A DNA stretch of 5,489 bases, taken from the NCBI GenBank assembly GCA_016302185.1, contig JAEDOC010000135.1, positions 1-5,489 of the forward strand. The letters are read 5' to 3'. Below the pieces are notes generated by a model. The model ran no database searches and was not told the origin of the DNA. It saw only the letters and a program-made list of their open reading frames with translations. Shown one piece after another: positions 1 to 5,043 of this stretch (the first letter of the stretch is position 1; the number at the start of each line of letters is the position of its first letter). This DNA comes from Clostridium sp. (GTDB lineage: Bacteria; Bacillota; Clostridia; Lachnospirales; Lachnospiraceae). The position numbers and the translations under genes are program-made.

Positions 1-17
1 AAAAGGAGAGGGTAAAA

Positions 18-653
18 ATGACACTGGATGAGAAAAAAGAAGCATTGATTGAGACGGAGTGGGAGGATTTTCAGAAGGTACATAATGAAGGCGGCCGCGC
101 GTCCTGCCAGGACGATCGGGAGACATTTTTTATTCAGAGAAAGTGCCGTCTGATCACCTGGCCGGAGGCACTGGTGGAGAGCTGGCATGAGGATTTGAAG
201 GAGGCCGATGCGGCGGGCCGCAATCTTCTGTCCGAAAAATACGCCTGGATGATGCGCCACACGGCACCGGAGGAATTTCAGGAATTAAGAAAATATCTGC
301 ATTTCCCGTCTGTTTTTTCGGAGCTGAAGATCGAAGAAGTGATAAAGGTTCAGGTAAAGTGGATGGAAGAATATAAGGAGAAATACCCTTATATGGCTGC
401 AGGAAACAGGGCAATTCACTCCTCCGAGGATTCCCCCTATGAGACTTCCTTTGAGACTTATCTTCGCGGCGAGCTGTATACGTATTCTGAAAAAACCATT
501 CAGCTGTATTTAGAGATGATCCATCAGCTGCAGGAGGAAGGCAAGAATATGTCACTGATCATCATGGATGCCACAGCAAAGGCCTATGGCTACAAAGATC
601 TGCAGATGGCAGAGGATCAGCAGAGGATCCGGGCCAAACGACAGGGACAGTAG
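18..653 (+). CDS. DUF4125 family protein, function unknown
   Basis: A 211-residue soluble, acidic, mostly helical protein with no signal peptide or membrane segment. I recognise it as DUF4125 from the N-terminal block: E14-W15, then NEGGRASCQDD at residues 23-33, followed by an aromatic segment (ETFFIQRKCRLITW, 35-48). A second block, YLRGELYTYS, lies at 148-157. The family has no established biochemical role that I know of, and I assign none. The length fits a single-domain family member. The start is supported by an AGGAGAGG Shine-Dalgarno sequence at 4-11, six bases before the ATG. Only 17 bases of upstream sequence are visible, so the promoter and any earlier genes are out of view. The stop codon is one base before the glycerate kinase ATG, so the two are probably co-transcribed and coupled. 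Family assignment is from remembered motif similarity; a function tied to glycerate metabolism would be inference only. Confidence 0.82.
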   Translation: MTLDEKKEALIETEWEDFQKVHNEGGRASCQDDRETFFIQRKCRLITWPEALVESWHEDLKEADAAGRNLLSEKYAWMMRHTAPEEFQELRKYLHFPSVFSELKIEEVIKVQVKWMEEYKEKYPYMAAGNRAIHSSEDSPYETSFETYLRGELYTYSEKTIQLYLEMIHQLQEEGKNMSLIIMDATAKAYGYKDLQMAEDQQRIRAKRQGQ

Positions 654-654
654 C

Positions 655-1806
655 ATGAAATTTCTATTTGCATCAGATTCCTTCAAAGGATCCCTCTCCT
701 CAGAAAAGATCATAGAGCTGCTGACAAAAACAGCAAAGGAAGTATTTCCGGATTGTGAGACTCTGGGAATTCCTATGGCTGACGGCGGGGAAGGGACGAC
801 GGCGGCGGTGCTGGCCTGTACCGGCGGCCGGTGGCAGGAGGTTACCGTTCGCGGTCCGCTGGGGAAACCGGTAACGGCCAGGTATGGCATCTGTCCGGGA
901 GGCGAGGCGGTGATGGAGATGGCCGGGGCCTCTGGTCTTCCTCTGGTTCCGGTAAAGGAGCGGGATCCCAGGCGGACCGGTACCTGGGGAACCGGGGAGA
1001 TGATTGCGGATGCACTGGCCCGGGGGATTCGCCGGATTACCATCGCCATCGGCGGGAGCGCCACCAATGACGGCGGCATGGGCGCACTGACTGCACTGGG
1101 AGTGAGATTTCTGGACGCGAAGGGACGAGAACTCTCCGGGTGCGGGGCAGATTTAGGAAAGGTGGCTGCCATTGATGCAAGCGGTCTTCTTCCGGCGGTT
1201 AGGGAAACGCAGTTTACGGTGATGTGTGATGTGGACAATCCGCTGCTGGGGCCGGACGGCGCCACATGGACCTTTGGCGCACAGAAAGGGGCTTCCGAGG
1301 CGGTACAGCGGGAGCTGGAGGCTGGTATGGTTCATTATGCCGGCTGCCTGCAGGCTTTTCTGGGGGCACCTTCTGTGGACACGGTTAACTTTCCCGGCGC
1401 AGGAGCAGCCGGCGGCCTGGGGGCGGCACTTAAGACCTTTTTACATGCGGAGCTGAAATCCGGTGTGGAAACCGTACTGGATTTAGTGGGCTTTGATAGG
1501 CTGCTGGATGGAGTGGATTGTGTGATTACCGGGGAAGGACGGATTGACTGGCAGTCTGCTCATGGAAAAGTAATCAGCGGAGTAGCGGCTCACTGTCGGA
1601 AAAATGAGATTCCTGTGATTGCTCTGGTCGGCAGTATGGGGAAGAATGCAGAGAAGACGTATGAATGCGGAATCAGAACGATCCTTCCGATTGTAGAGGG
1701 GCCTGTTTCGTTAGAGGAAGCAATGGAGAAAGCCGAGACACTGTACGAGGGTGCGGCACGGAGAATGTTTCGTTTGCTTCAAATCGGTATCGGAATGAAA
1801 AAATAG
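655..1806 (+). CDS. Glycerate kinase (GarK/GlxK family, probably glycerate 2-kinase)
   Basis: A cytoplasmic kinase of 383 residues, the usual length for the GarK/GlxK family, which phosphorylates D-glycerate with ATP. Characterised members make 2-phosphoglycerate and feed lower glycolysis. Family blocks in order: ASDSFKGSLSS (6-16), MADGGEGT (41-48), GGSATNDGGMG (133-143), CDVDNPLLGPDGA (191-203), FGAQKGA (207-213), PGAGAAGGLGA (247-257) and TGEGRIDWQSAHGK (292-305). All are intact. The frame stays open upstream to an ATG at 568, but those 29 extra codons overlap the previous gene and do not look like the family, whereas the ATG at 655 gives the typical MKFLFASDSFKGS start. No strong Shine-Dalgarno precedes it (AGGGACAG is the nearest purine run). 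With the previous stop only one base away, translational coupling is likely. The gene uses many CGG, CGC and AGG arginine codons, unlike the thiolase. 2-kinase versus 3-kinase regiospecificity cannot be read from the sequence. Confidence 0.93.
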   Translation: MKFLFASDSFKGSLSSEKIIELLTKTAKEVFPDCETLGIPMADGGEGTTAAVLACTGGRWQEVTVRGPLGKPVTARYGICPGGEAVMEMAGASGLPLVPVKERDPRRTGTWGTGEMIADALARGIRRITIAIGGSATNDGGMGALTALGVRFLDAKGRELSGCGADLGKVAAIDASGLLPAVRETQFTVMCDVDNPLLGPDGATWTFGAQKGASEAVQRELEAGMVHYAGCLQAFLGAPSVDTVNFPGAGAAGGLGAALKTFLHAELKSGVETVLDLVGFDRLLDGVDCVITGEGRIDWQSAHGKVISGVAAHCRKNEIPVIALVGSMGKNAEKTYECGIRTILPIVEGPVSLEEAMEKAETLYEGAARRMFRLLQIGIGMKK

Positions 1807-1830
1807 AATAAAAAATAGAATGAAAAAAGA
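1793..1830 (+). repeat. Three short tandem near-repeats across the glycerate kinase stop codon
   Basis: Three adjacent imperfect units of 12-13 bases, GAATGAAAAAATA (1793-1805), GAATAAAAAATA (1806-1817) and GAATGAAAAAAGA (1818-1830), cover the last codons, the stop (1804-1806) and the start of the 3' untranslated region. The pattern looks like replication-slippage duplication of an A-rich unit. It also supplies A-rich DNA that reads as a T-rich tract for transcripts arriving from the opposite strand. Confidence 0.6.
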
Positions 1831-1836
1831 AGGAAA

Positions 1837-1884
1837 AAGAAAAAGTGCGGGAATACCGGTTACGGTGTTCCTGCACTTTTTCTT
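1837..1884. terminator. Bidirectional Rho-independent terminator between convergent genes
   Basis: Bases 1837-1858 pair with 1863-1884 around a GTTA loop (1859-1862). The 22-bp stem has only two G:T wobbles (1849-1872 and 1854-1867) and a GC-containing core. On the plus strand the 3' side is T-rich (CTTTTTCTTCTTT). On the minus strand the complement of the upstream A-rich stretch gives the T tract. It can therefore end the DUF4125-glycerate kinase transcript and also the converging CoA-transferase transcript, whose stop codon ends 36 bases away at 1920. Confidence 0.88.
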
Positions 1885-1919
1885 CTTTGCCGGTAAAATA
1901 TCGGATATGACAGGTGTTA

Positions 1920-3269
1920 TCAGATCTTATTGCTGCGTCTCCAGATATGCATCTTATCTGCTTCTTTAATCAGCTCATCGCGGAATTGCGGGTGAGCGAT
2001 GGAGATCAGTGCCTCTGCCTTCTGCCAGGTGGACATGCCCTTTAAATTCACCTTGCCGTACTCGGTTACAACAAAATGAGTGTTGGCACGGGTGTCAGTT
2101 ACGATGGTACCCGGATGTAAGGTCGGAAGAATTCGGGACTTTAACTCCCCGTCCTTGGTCTTGAAGGTGGAGGAGCAGCAGATGAAGCTCTTGCCGCCCT
2201 TGGAGAGGTAGGCACCCATCACGAAATCCAGCTGTCCGCCTGCGCCGCTGATGTGCTTGATGCCGGAGGATTCGGAGCTGACCTGACCGAAGAGGTCGAT
2301 ATCAACCGCATTGTTGATGGACATGAAGTTGTCCAGCTGAGCGATCACTCTGGCGTCATTGGTGTAGCTTACCGGTGCGCTCATGCATGCCGGGTTGTTA
2401 TTTAAGTAATCATAGAGCTTCTTGGTTCCGGCACCGAAGCCGTAAACCTGGCGCCCCTTGTCGATTCCCTTGTGAGCGCCGGTGATCTTGCCTGCGTTGG
2501 CAATATCAACAAAAGCGTCTACATACATTTCCGTATGTACACCCAGATCCTTTAAGTCGGATTTGGCAATCAGGGAGCCGACTGCGTTGGGCATGCCGCC
2601 GATACCCAGCTGTAAGCAGGCACCGTCCGGGATCTCTTCTACAATCAGCTTTGCCACAGTCTCGTCAACCTCAGAGGGAGCTGCGCCGCCGCCCATCTCT
2701 GCGATGCTGGGGTTGTCGCCTTCTACGATCATGTCAACATCAGAGATATGGATGCAGTGCTCAAAGCCGCCCTGGCATACCGGCATATTTTCATTGACCT
2801 CTACGACAACCACTTTGGAAACCTCACAGCAGGCTGACAGATGGGAAGCATTCGGTCCGAAATTGAAGTATCCGTGCTCGTCCATGGGAGCAACCTGAAT
2901 GATGGTTACATCCGGGCGATTTGCCTCGTCAAAGTCTCTGTAGAATCTGGGAAGCTCGGAATAACGCATGGGGTTGTAGAATGCAAAGCCCTGGGCGATG
3001 GCCTTTCTCTCAATACCGCTCATGTGCCAGGAGTTCCAGGTCAGATGCTCTGCCGGGTTTTCAATTTTGAAGATTTCCGGAACCCACATTAAGATTCCGC
3101 CGCGGAAGTTTACATTATAAAGCTCCGGCATTCTCTTTGCCAGTGCGGCATCTACGGCAACCGGAGTGCCCGTGGTCCAGCCGTAATCTACCCAGTCTCC
3201 GGACTTGACAACAGAAGCCGCTGTCTCAGCAGAAACCAGTTTTTCTGCATACATTTTCTTGTAATCCAT
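1920..3269 (-). CDS. but: Butyryl-CoA:acetate CoA-transferase (acetyl-CoA hydrolase/transferase family)
   Basis: A 449-residue cytoplasmic CoA-transferase that would move CoA from butyryl-CoA to acetate, releasing butyrate and acetyl-CoA as the last step of butyrate formation. It has the two-domain layout of the acetyl-CoA hydrolase/transferase family. Counting from the ATG at 3269, LGIGGMPNAV is at about 221-230, HTEMYVDAF at 245-253 with Glu247 as the expected catalytic glutamate that carries CoA, and the C-terminal GAGGQLDF block at 342-349. The N-terminus (MDYKKMYAEKLVSAE, then KSGDWVDYGWTTGTPVA) closely resembles Roseburia-type But proteins as I remember them. A GTG at 3278 would add three residues; I prefer the ATG because AAGGTGA sits five bases before it and the family starts there. 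It is transcribed divergently from the thiolase gene, with its own promoter. Other acyl-CoA substrates (4-hydroxybutyryl-CoA or propionyl-CoA) belong to close relatives and cannot be excluded by eye. Confidence 0.88.
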   Translation of the reverse strand: MDYKKMYAEKLVSAETAASVVKSGDWVDYGWTTGTPVAVDAALAKRMPELYNVNFRGGILMWVPEIFKIENPAEHLTWNSWHMSGIERKAIAQGFAFYNPMRYSELPRFYRDFDEANRPDVTIIQVAPMDEHGYFNFGPNASHLSACCEVSKVVVVEVNENMPVCQGGFEHCIHISDVDMIVEGDNPSIAEMGGGAAPSEVDETVAKLIVEEIPDGACLQLGIGGMPNAVGSLIAKSDLKDLGVHTEMYVDAFVDIANAGKITGAHKGIDKGRQVYGFGAGTKKLYDYLNNNPACMSAPVSYTNDARVIAQLDNFMSINNAVDIDLFGQVSSESSGIKHISGAGGQLDFVMGAYLSKGGKSFICCSSTFKTKDGELKSRILPTLHPGTIVTDTRANTHFVVTEYGKVNLKGMSTWQKAEALISIAHPQFRDELIKEADKMHIWRRSNKI

Positions 3270-3274
3270 ATTGT

Positions 3275-3281
3275 TCACCTT
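3275..3281 (-). promoter_or_regulatory. Ribosome binding site deciding the CoA-transferase start
   Basis: Read on the minus strand, AAGGTGA lies five bases before the ATG at 3269 and matches the GGTGA side of the anti-Shine-Dalgarno complement. The competing in-frame GTG start (3278-3276) lies inside this element. It has its own possible site, AAAGGG (3288-3283), four bases upstream, so a three-residue longer product remains possible. Confidence 0.6.
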
Positions 3282-3308
3282 GCCCTTTATTTGTTTTCAG
3301 ATGCATTC

Positions 3309-3337
3309 AGTTTAGCATTTTGTACCATTGATGTCAA
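3309..3337 (-). promoter_or_regulatory. Sigma-A-type extended -10 promoter for the CoA-transferase gene
   Basis: On the minus strand a perfect TTGACA -35 (3337-3332) is followed by a 17-bp spacer that ends in TGC. The -10 hexamer TAAACT (3314-3309; four of six consensus bases) follows directly, so the TGn makes an extended -10. Transcription would begin near 3302, giving a leader of about 33 bases before the ATG at 3269. Confidence 0.75.
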
Positions 3338-3338
3338 T
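3327..3338. promoter_or_regulatory. Inverted repeat over the CoA-transferase -35 box, candidate operator
   Basis: ATTGA-TG-TCAAT is a perfect 5-bp inverted repeat with a two-base centre that covers the whole -35 hexamer of the but promoter. A protein bound here would block RNA polymerase. The arms are short and TTGACA itself supplies part of the symmetry, so chance is a real alternative. No regulator can be named. Confidence 0.3.
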
Positions 3339-3640
3339 GCTCACGCGAAGACTGGAAAACCCTGTAAAATCAAGGGAAATGAAAAGAAAACCGTCTTATT
3401 GTTTTTTTTGAAAGACAAGTATTTATGATTTTGTATAAGAGATGAAATTACATTGTTTAAAAATTGACGATCATGAAAAAGAATTAGTTAAAACCGACGA
3501 AGACGCTCTTTTTCACCTGGTAAAAATAAAGAAAAAATTGTATATTTTGCACATAATGTCTAATAATAACGAAAAATTGGAAGAGTAAGATCGAAGAAAA
3601 ATGGAGATTATAAAAAGTTTATAAATCCATTGATAATTAT
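3338..3640. other. AT-rich divergent intergenic region between the but and thl promoters
   Basis: About 300 bases separate the two -35 boxes. By hand count 3361-3600 is about 27% G+C, far below the flanking genes. It contains A and T tracts (for example the T run at 3402-3409) and a Rex-like sequence at 3453-3470. A 48-codon plus-strand open frame runs from an ATG at 3442 to a TAA at 3586-3588. Its predicted product is charged, resembles nothing I recognise, and has no Shine-Dalgarno sequence, so I do not call it a gene. I see no tRNA, riboswitch or transposon end. The stretch at 3600-3640 just upstream of the thl -35 is rich in A and T and could act as an UP element. Confidence 0.6.
3453..3470. 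promoter_or_regulatory. Degenerate Rex-like site in the middle of the divergent region
   Basis: TTGTTTA-AAAA-TTGACGA matches 11 of the 14 fixed positions of the clostridial Rex consensus TTGTTAA-N4-TTAACAA. Rex is the NADH/NAD-responsive repressor that controls fermentation genes, including thiolase and crotonase operons in Clostridium. The site lies 116 bases upstream of the but -35 and 171 bases upstream of the thl -35, so direct promoter blocking is not obvious. In such AT-rich DNA, matches of this quality can arise by chance. Confidence 0.25.
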
Positions 3641-3647
3641 TTGACAC
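3630..3647. promoter_or_regulatory. Degenerate Rex-like site overlapping the thl -35 box
   Basis: TTGATAA-TTAT-TTGACAC matches 11 of the 14 fixed positions of TTGTTAA-N4-TTAACAA, and its right half-site contains the -35 hexamer of the thl promoter. That is the position expected for a redox-controlled repressor. The match is imperfect, with the outer CAA reading CAC, and part of it comes from the -35 consensus itself, so this is a candidate only. Confidence 0.3.
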
Positions 3648-3657
3648 TAAACGTCAA
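3641..3657. promoter_or_regulatory. Inverted repeat spanning the thl -35 box and spacer, candidate operator
   Basis: TTGAC (3641-3645) and its inverted copy GTCAA (3653-3657) are separated by seven bases and cover the -35 hexamer and part of the spacer. The divergent but promoter has a similar repeat over its own -35. Five-base arms are weak evidence alone; the parallel position at both promoters is what makes it worth recording. Confidence 0.3.
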
Positions 3658-3669
3658 GAGTGTTAAGAT
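3641..3669 (+). promoter_or_regulatory. Sigma-A-type extended -10 promoter for thl (and probably crt)
   Basis: A perfect TTGACA -35 (3641-3646), a 17-bp spacer ending in TGT (3661-3663) and the -10 hexamer TAAGAT (3664-3669; four of six consensus bases) make an extended -10 promoter. The predicted start is near 3676, giving a leader of about 67 bases. AT-rich DNA directly upstream could add UP-element contacts, in keeping with high expression of the thiolase. The layout mirrors the but promoter on the other strand. Confidence 0.8.
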
Positions 3670-3726
3670 AGAGTTACTATCAAATCTATTTATGCAATTG
3701 TTTTATTTACGTGGCAAGTCATTTTT

Positions 3727-3733
3727 AAGGAGG
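3727..3733 (+). promoter_or_regulatory. Strong ribosome binding site fixing the thiolase start
   Basis: A full AAGGAGG lies nine bases before the ATG at 3743. The frame remains open upstream to a TTG at 3641, but that TTG is the -35 box of the promoter and the extra 34 codons are leader sequence. The thiolase therefore starts at 3743. Confidence 0.92.
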
Positions 3734-3742
3734 AAAATTGAT

Positions 3743-4927
3743 ATGTCTAAGAAAGTCGTAATTGCAAGTGCATGCCGTACCGCCATTGGCACCATGGGTG
3801 GCCAGCTCAGTACTGTTCCAGCAGTTGAACTGGGTTCTGTTGTTATTAAGGAAGCTCTTAAGAGAGCAGGTGTGGCCCCCGAGCAGGTTGATCACGTTTA
3901 CATGGGCTGTGTAATCCAGGCCGGCCTTGGTCAGAACGTGGCACGTCAGATGTCAATTAAAGCAGGTCTTCCGATTGAAGTTCCGGCAGTTACCTTAAAC
4001 GTTGTTTGTGGATCCGGCTTAAACTGTGTGAATGCAGCAGCTCAGATGATCCTGGCAGGCGACGCTGACATCGTAGTAGCAGGCGGTGCTGAAAACATGT
4101 CCTCTGCTCCGTACGCATTAATGAATGCGCGTTTCGGCTATCGTATGAACAATGCTCCGATGATTGACACCATGGTAAATGACGCCCTGTGGGATGCATT
4201 TAACAACTACCACATGGGAATTACCGCAGAGAACATCTGCGATCAGTGGGGCATCACCAGAGAGGAACTGGACGAGTTTGCCGTAGCCAGCCAGAAGAAG
4301 GCTTGCGCAGCACGCGAGGCCGGTCGTTTCAAAGACGAGATCGTTCCGATCGAAGTGAAGAAGAAAAAAGAAACAGTCATTGTTGATACCGACGAAGGCC
4401 CGCGTCCGGGAACTACAATGGAAGTACTTGCAAAGCTGCGTCCGGCATTCAAGAAAGACGGCGGACGGGTAACCGCAGGTAACTCTTCAGGAATCAACGA
4501 CGGTGCAGCAGCAGTTGTTGTGATGAGCGAAGAGAAGGCAAAAGAGCTGGGAATCAAGCCGATGGCTACCTGGGTAGCAGGCGCCCTTGGCGGTGTGGAT
4601 CCGTCTATCATGGGTATCGGCCCGGTTGCAGCAACCAACAAGGTGCTTGCTAAGACAGGCATGAAGATTGAAGATCTCGATTTAATCGAGGCAAACGAGG
4701 CATTTGCTGCGCAGTCTATCGCAGTAGCCCGTGATTTAGGCTTTAACAAAGACATCCTGAATGTAAATGGTGGCGCAATTGCCCTTGGCCACCCGGTAGG
4801 AGCATCCGGATGCCGTATCCTTGTTACTCTGCTTCACGAGATGCAGAAACGTGACGCAAAGAAAGGTCTTGCTACTCTGTGTATCGGCGGCGGTATGGGC
4901 TGCGCTACCATTGTTGAGAGAGACTAA
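3743..4927 (+). CDS. thlA: Acetyl-CoA acetyltransferase (biosynthetic thiolase)
   Basis: A cytoplasmic thiolase of 394 residues, a typical length, catalysing Claisen condensation of two acetyl-CoA to acetoacetyl-CoA (EC 2.3.1.9), the entry step of butyrate formation. The N-terminus (KVVIASACRTAIGT) is standard for the family. Catalytic residues are present: nucleophile Cys89 in NVVCGSG (86-92), NEAF at 318-321, His350 in NGGAIALGHPVGASG (342-356) and Cys380 in CIGGGMG (380-386). The YHMGITAEN segment (156-164) and the late KRDAKKGLATLCIGGG run closely resemble Clostridium ThlA as I remember it. The protein has nine cysteines, including Cys95, Cys358 and Cys387, which are not at the equivalent positions of the ThlA sequence I recall. 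Arginine is mostly coded by CGT, and other codon choices also suggest high expression. It is first in the unit, followed 116 bases later by crotonase. Substrate preference for C4 products is inferred from context. Confidence 0.96.
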   Translation: MSKKVVIASACRTAIGTMGGQLSTVPAVELGSVVIKEALKRAGVAPEQVDHVYMGCVIQAGLGQNVARQMSIKAGLPIEVPAVTLNVVCGSGLNCVNAAAQMILAGDADIVVAGGAENMSSAPYALMNARFGYRMNNAPMIDTMVNDALWDAFNNYHMGITAENICDQWGITREELDEFAVASQKKACAAREAGRFKDEIVPIEVKKKKETVIVDTDEGPRPGTTMEVLAKLRPAFKKDGGRVTAGNSSGINDGAAAVVVMSEEKAKELGIKPMATWVAGALGGVDPSIMGIGPVAATNKVLAKTGMKIEDLDLIEANEAFAAQSIAVARDLGFNKDILNVNGGAIALGHPVGASGCRILVTLLHEMQKRDAKKGLATLCIGGGMGCATIVERD

Positions 4928-4955
4928 TCTTTCGTTCCTGTAGGAAGAATCAATT

Positions 4956-5001
4956 ACCGGAATAAGAGGAAGGAGAACAAGTTCGCCTTCCCCGTTCCGG
5001 T
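4956..5001 (+). other. Stem-loop between thl and crt, possible attenuator or mRNA-stabilising hairpin
   Basis: ACCGGAA (4956-4962) pairs with TTCCGGT (4995-5001). After a small asymmetric internal loop, GGAAGG (4968-4973) pairs with CCTTCC (4986-4991). Past an A/G mismatch, GAA (4975-4977) pairs with TTC (4982-4984) around a four-base loop. The structure should be stable. The sequence after it (TTGTTTCTGTTC) is only moderately T-rich, so full termination is unlikely; partial read-through or protection of the thl message 3' end fits better. Confidence 0.6.
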
Positions 5002-5006
5002 TGTTT

Positions 5007-5021
5007 CTGTTCAAAGAACAG
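5007..5021 (+). other. Small perfect hairpin just upstream of the crt ribosome binding site
   Basis: CTGTTC (5007-5012) and GAACAG (5016-5021) are exact inverted repeats around an AAA loop. They end six bases before the AAGGAGG of crt. The stem is short, but its position could affect ribosome loading or form an alternative fold with the larger hairpin upstream. Confidence 0.4.
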
Positions 5022-5027
5022 TGAAGT

Positions 5028-5034
5028 AAGGAGG
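5028..5034 (+). promoter_or_regulatory. Ribosome binding site deciding the crotonase start
   Basis: AAGGAGG is followed by three in-frame ATG codons, at 5035, 5038 and 5044. Spacings are 0, 3 and 9 bases, so only the third is well placed, and nine bases is the same spacing used by the thiolase gene. The start at 5044 is therefore preferred. Confidence 0.8.
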
Positions 5035-5043
5035 ATGATGGCA

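Noticed and set aside
568..654. Upstream ATG extending glycerate kinase by 29 residues
   Set aside because: The extension overlaps the end of the DUF4125 gene and does not match the family N-terminus, which begins exactly at the ATG at 655.
552..1265. Long open frame on the minus strand opposite glycerate kinase, with smaller antisense frames elsewhere in the same gene
   Set aside because: It lies entirely over well-conserved coding sequence, its product is low-complexity (Pro/Ser/Ala-rich), and it has no ribosome binding site or family resemblance. It is a by-product of the G+C-rich sense codons.
3320..3337. TTG-N12-CAA over the but promoter as a third Rex-like site
   Set aside because: Only 8 of 14 fixed consensus positions match, too few to list even as a weak candidate.
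3384..3408. A-run/T-run hairpin followed by T residues, resembling a terminator
   Set aside because: The stem has a single G:C pair and is otherwise A:T or G:T, and no upstream gene on that strand needs termination. It is better seen as A/T tracts in an AT-rich spacer.
3408..3439. Possible promoter (TTGAAA with TATAAG, or TATGAT) for the 48-codon open frame
   Set aside because: The spacing is 20 bases for TTGAAA-TATAAG, and no decent -35 accompanies TATGAT. Such partial matches are expected in sequence this rich in A and T.
3641..3742. TTG start extending the thiolase by 34 residues
   Set aside because: The TTG is the first half of the -35 box, the extra residues are unlike any thiolase N-terminus, and AAGGAGG at 3727-3733 points to the ATG at 3743.
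4243..4755. Long minus-strand frame inside the thiolase gene
   Set aside because: It is antisense to conserved thiolase codons, including the NEAF and GNSSGINDGAA regions, with a low-complexity product and no start signals.
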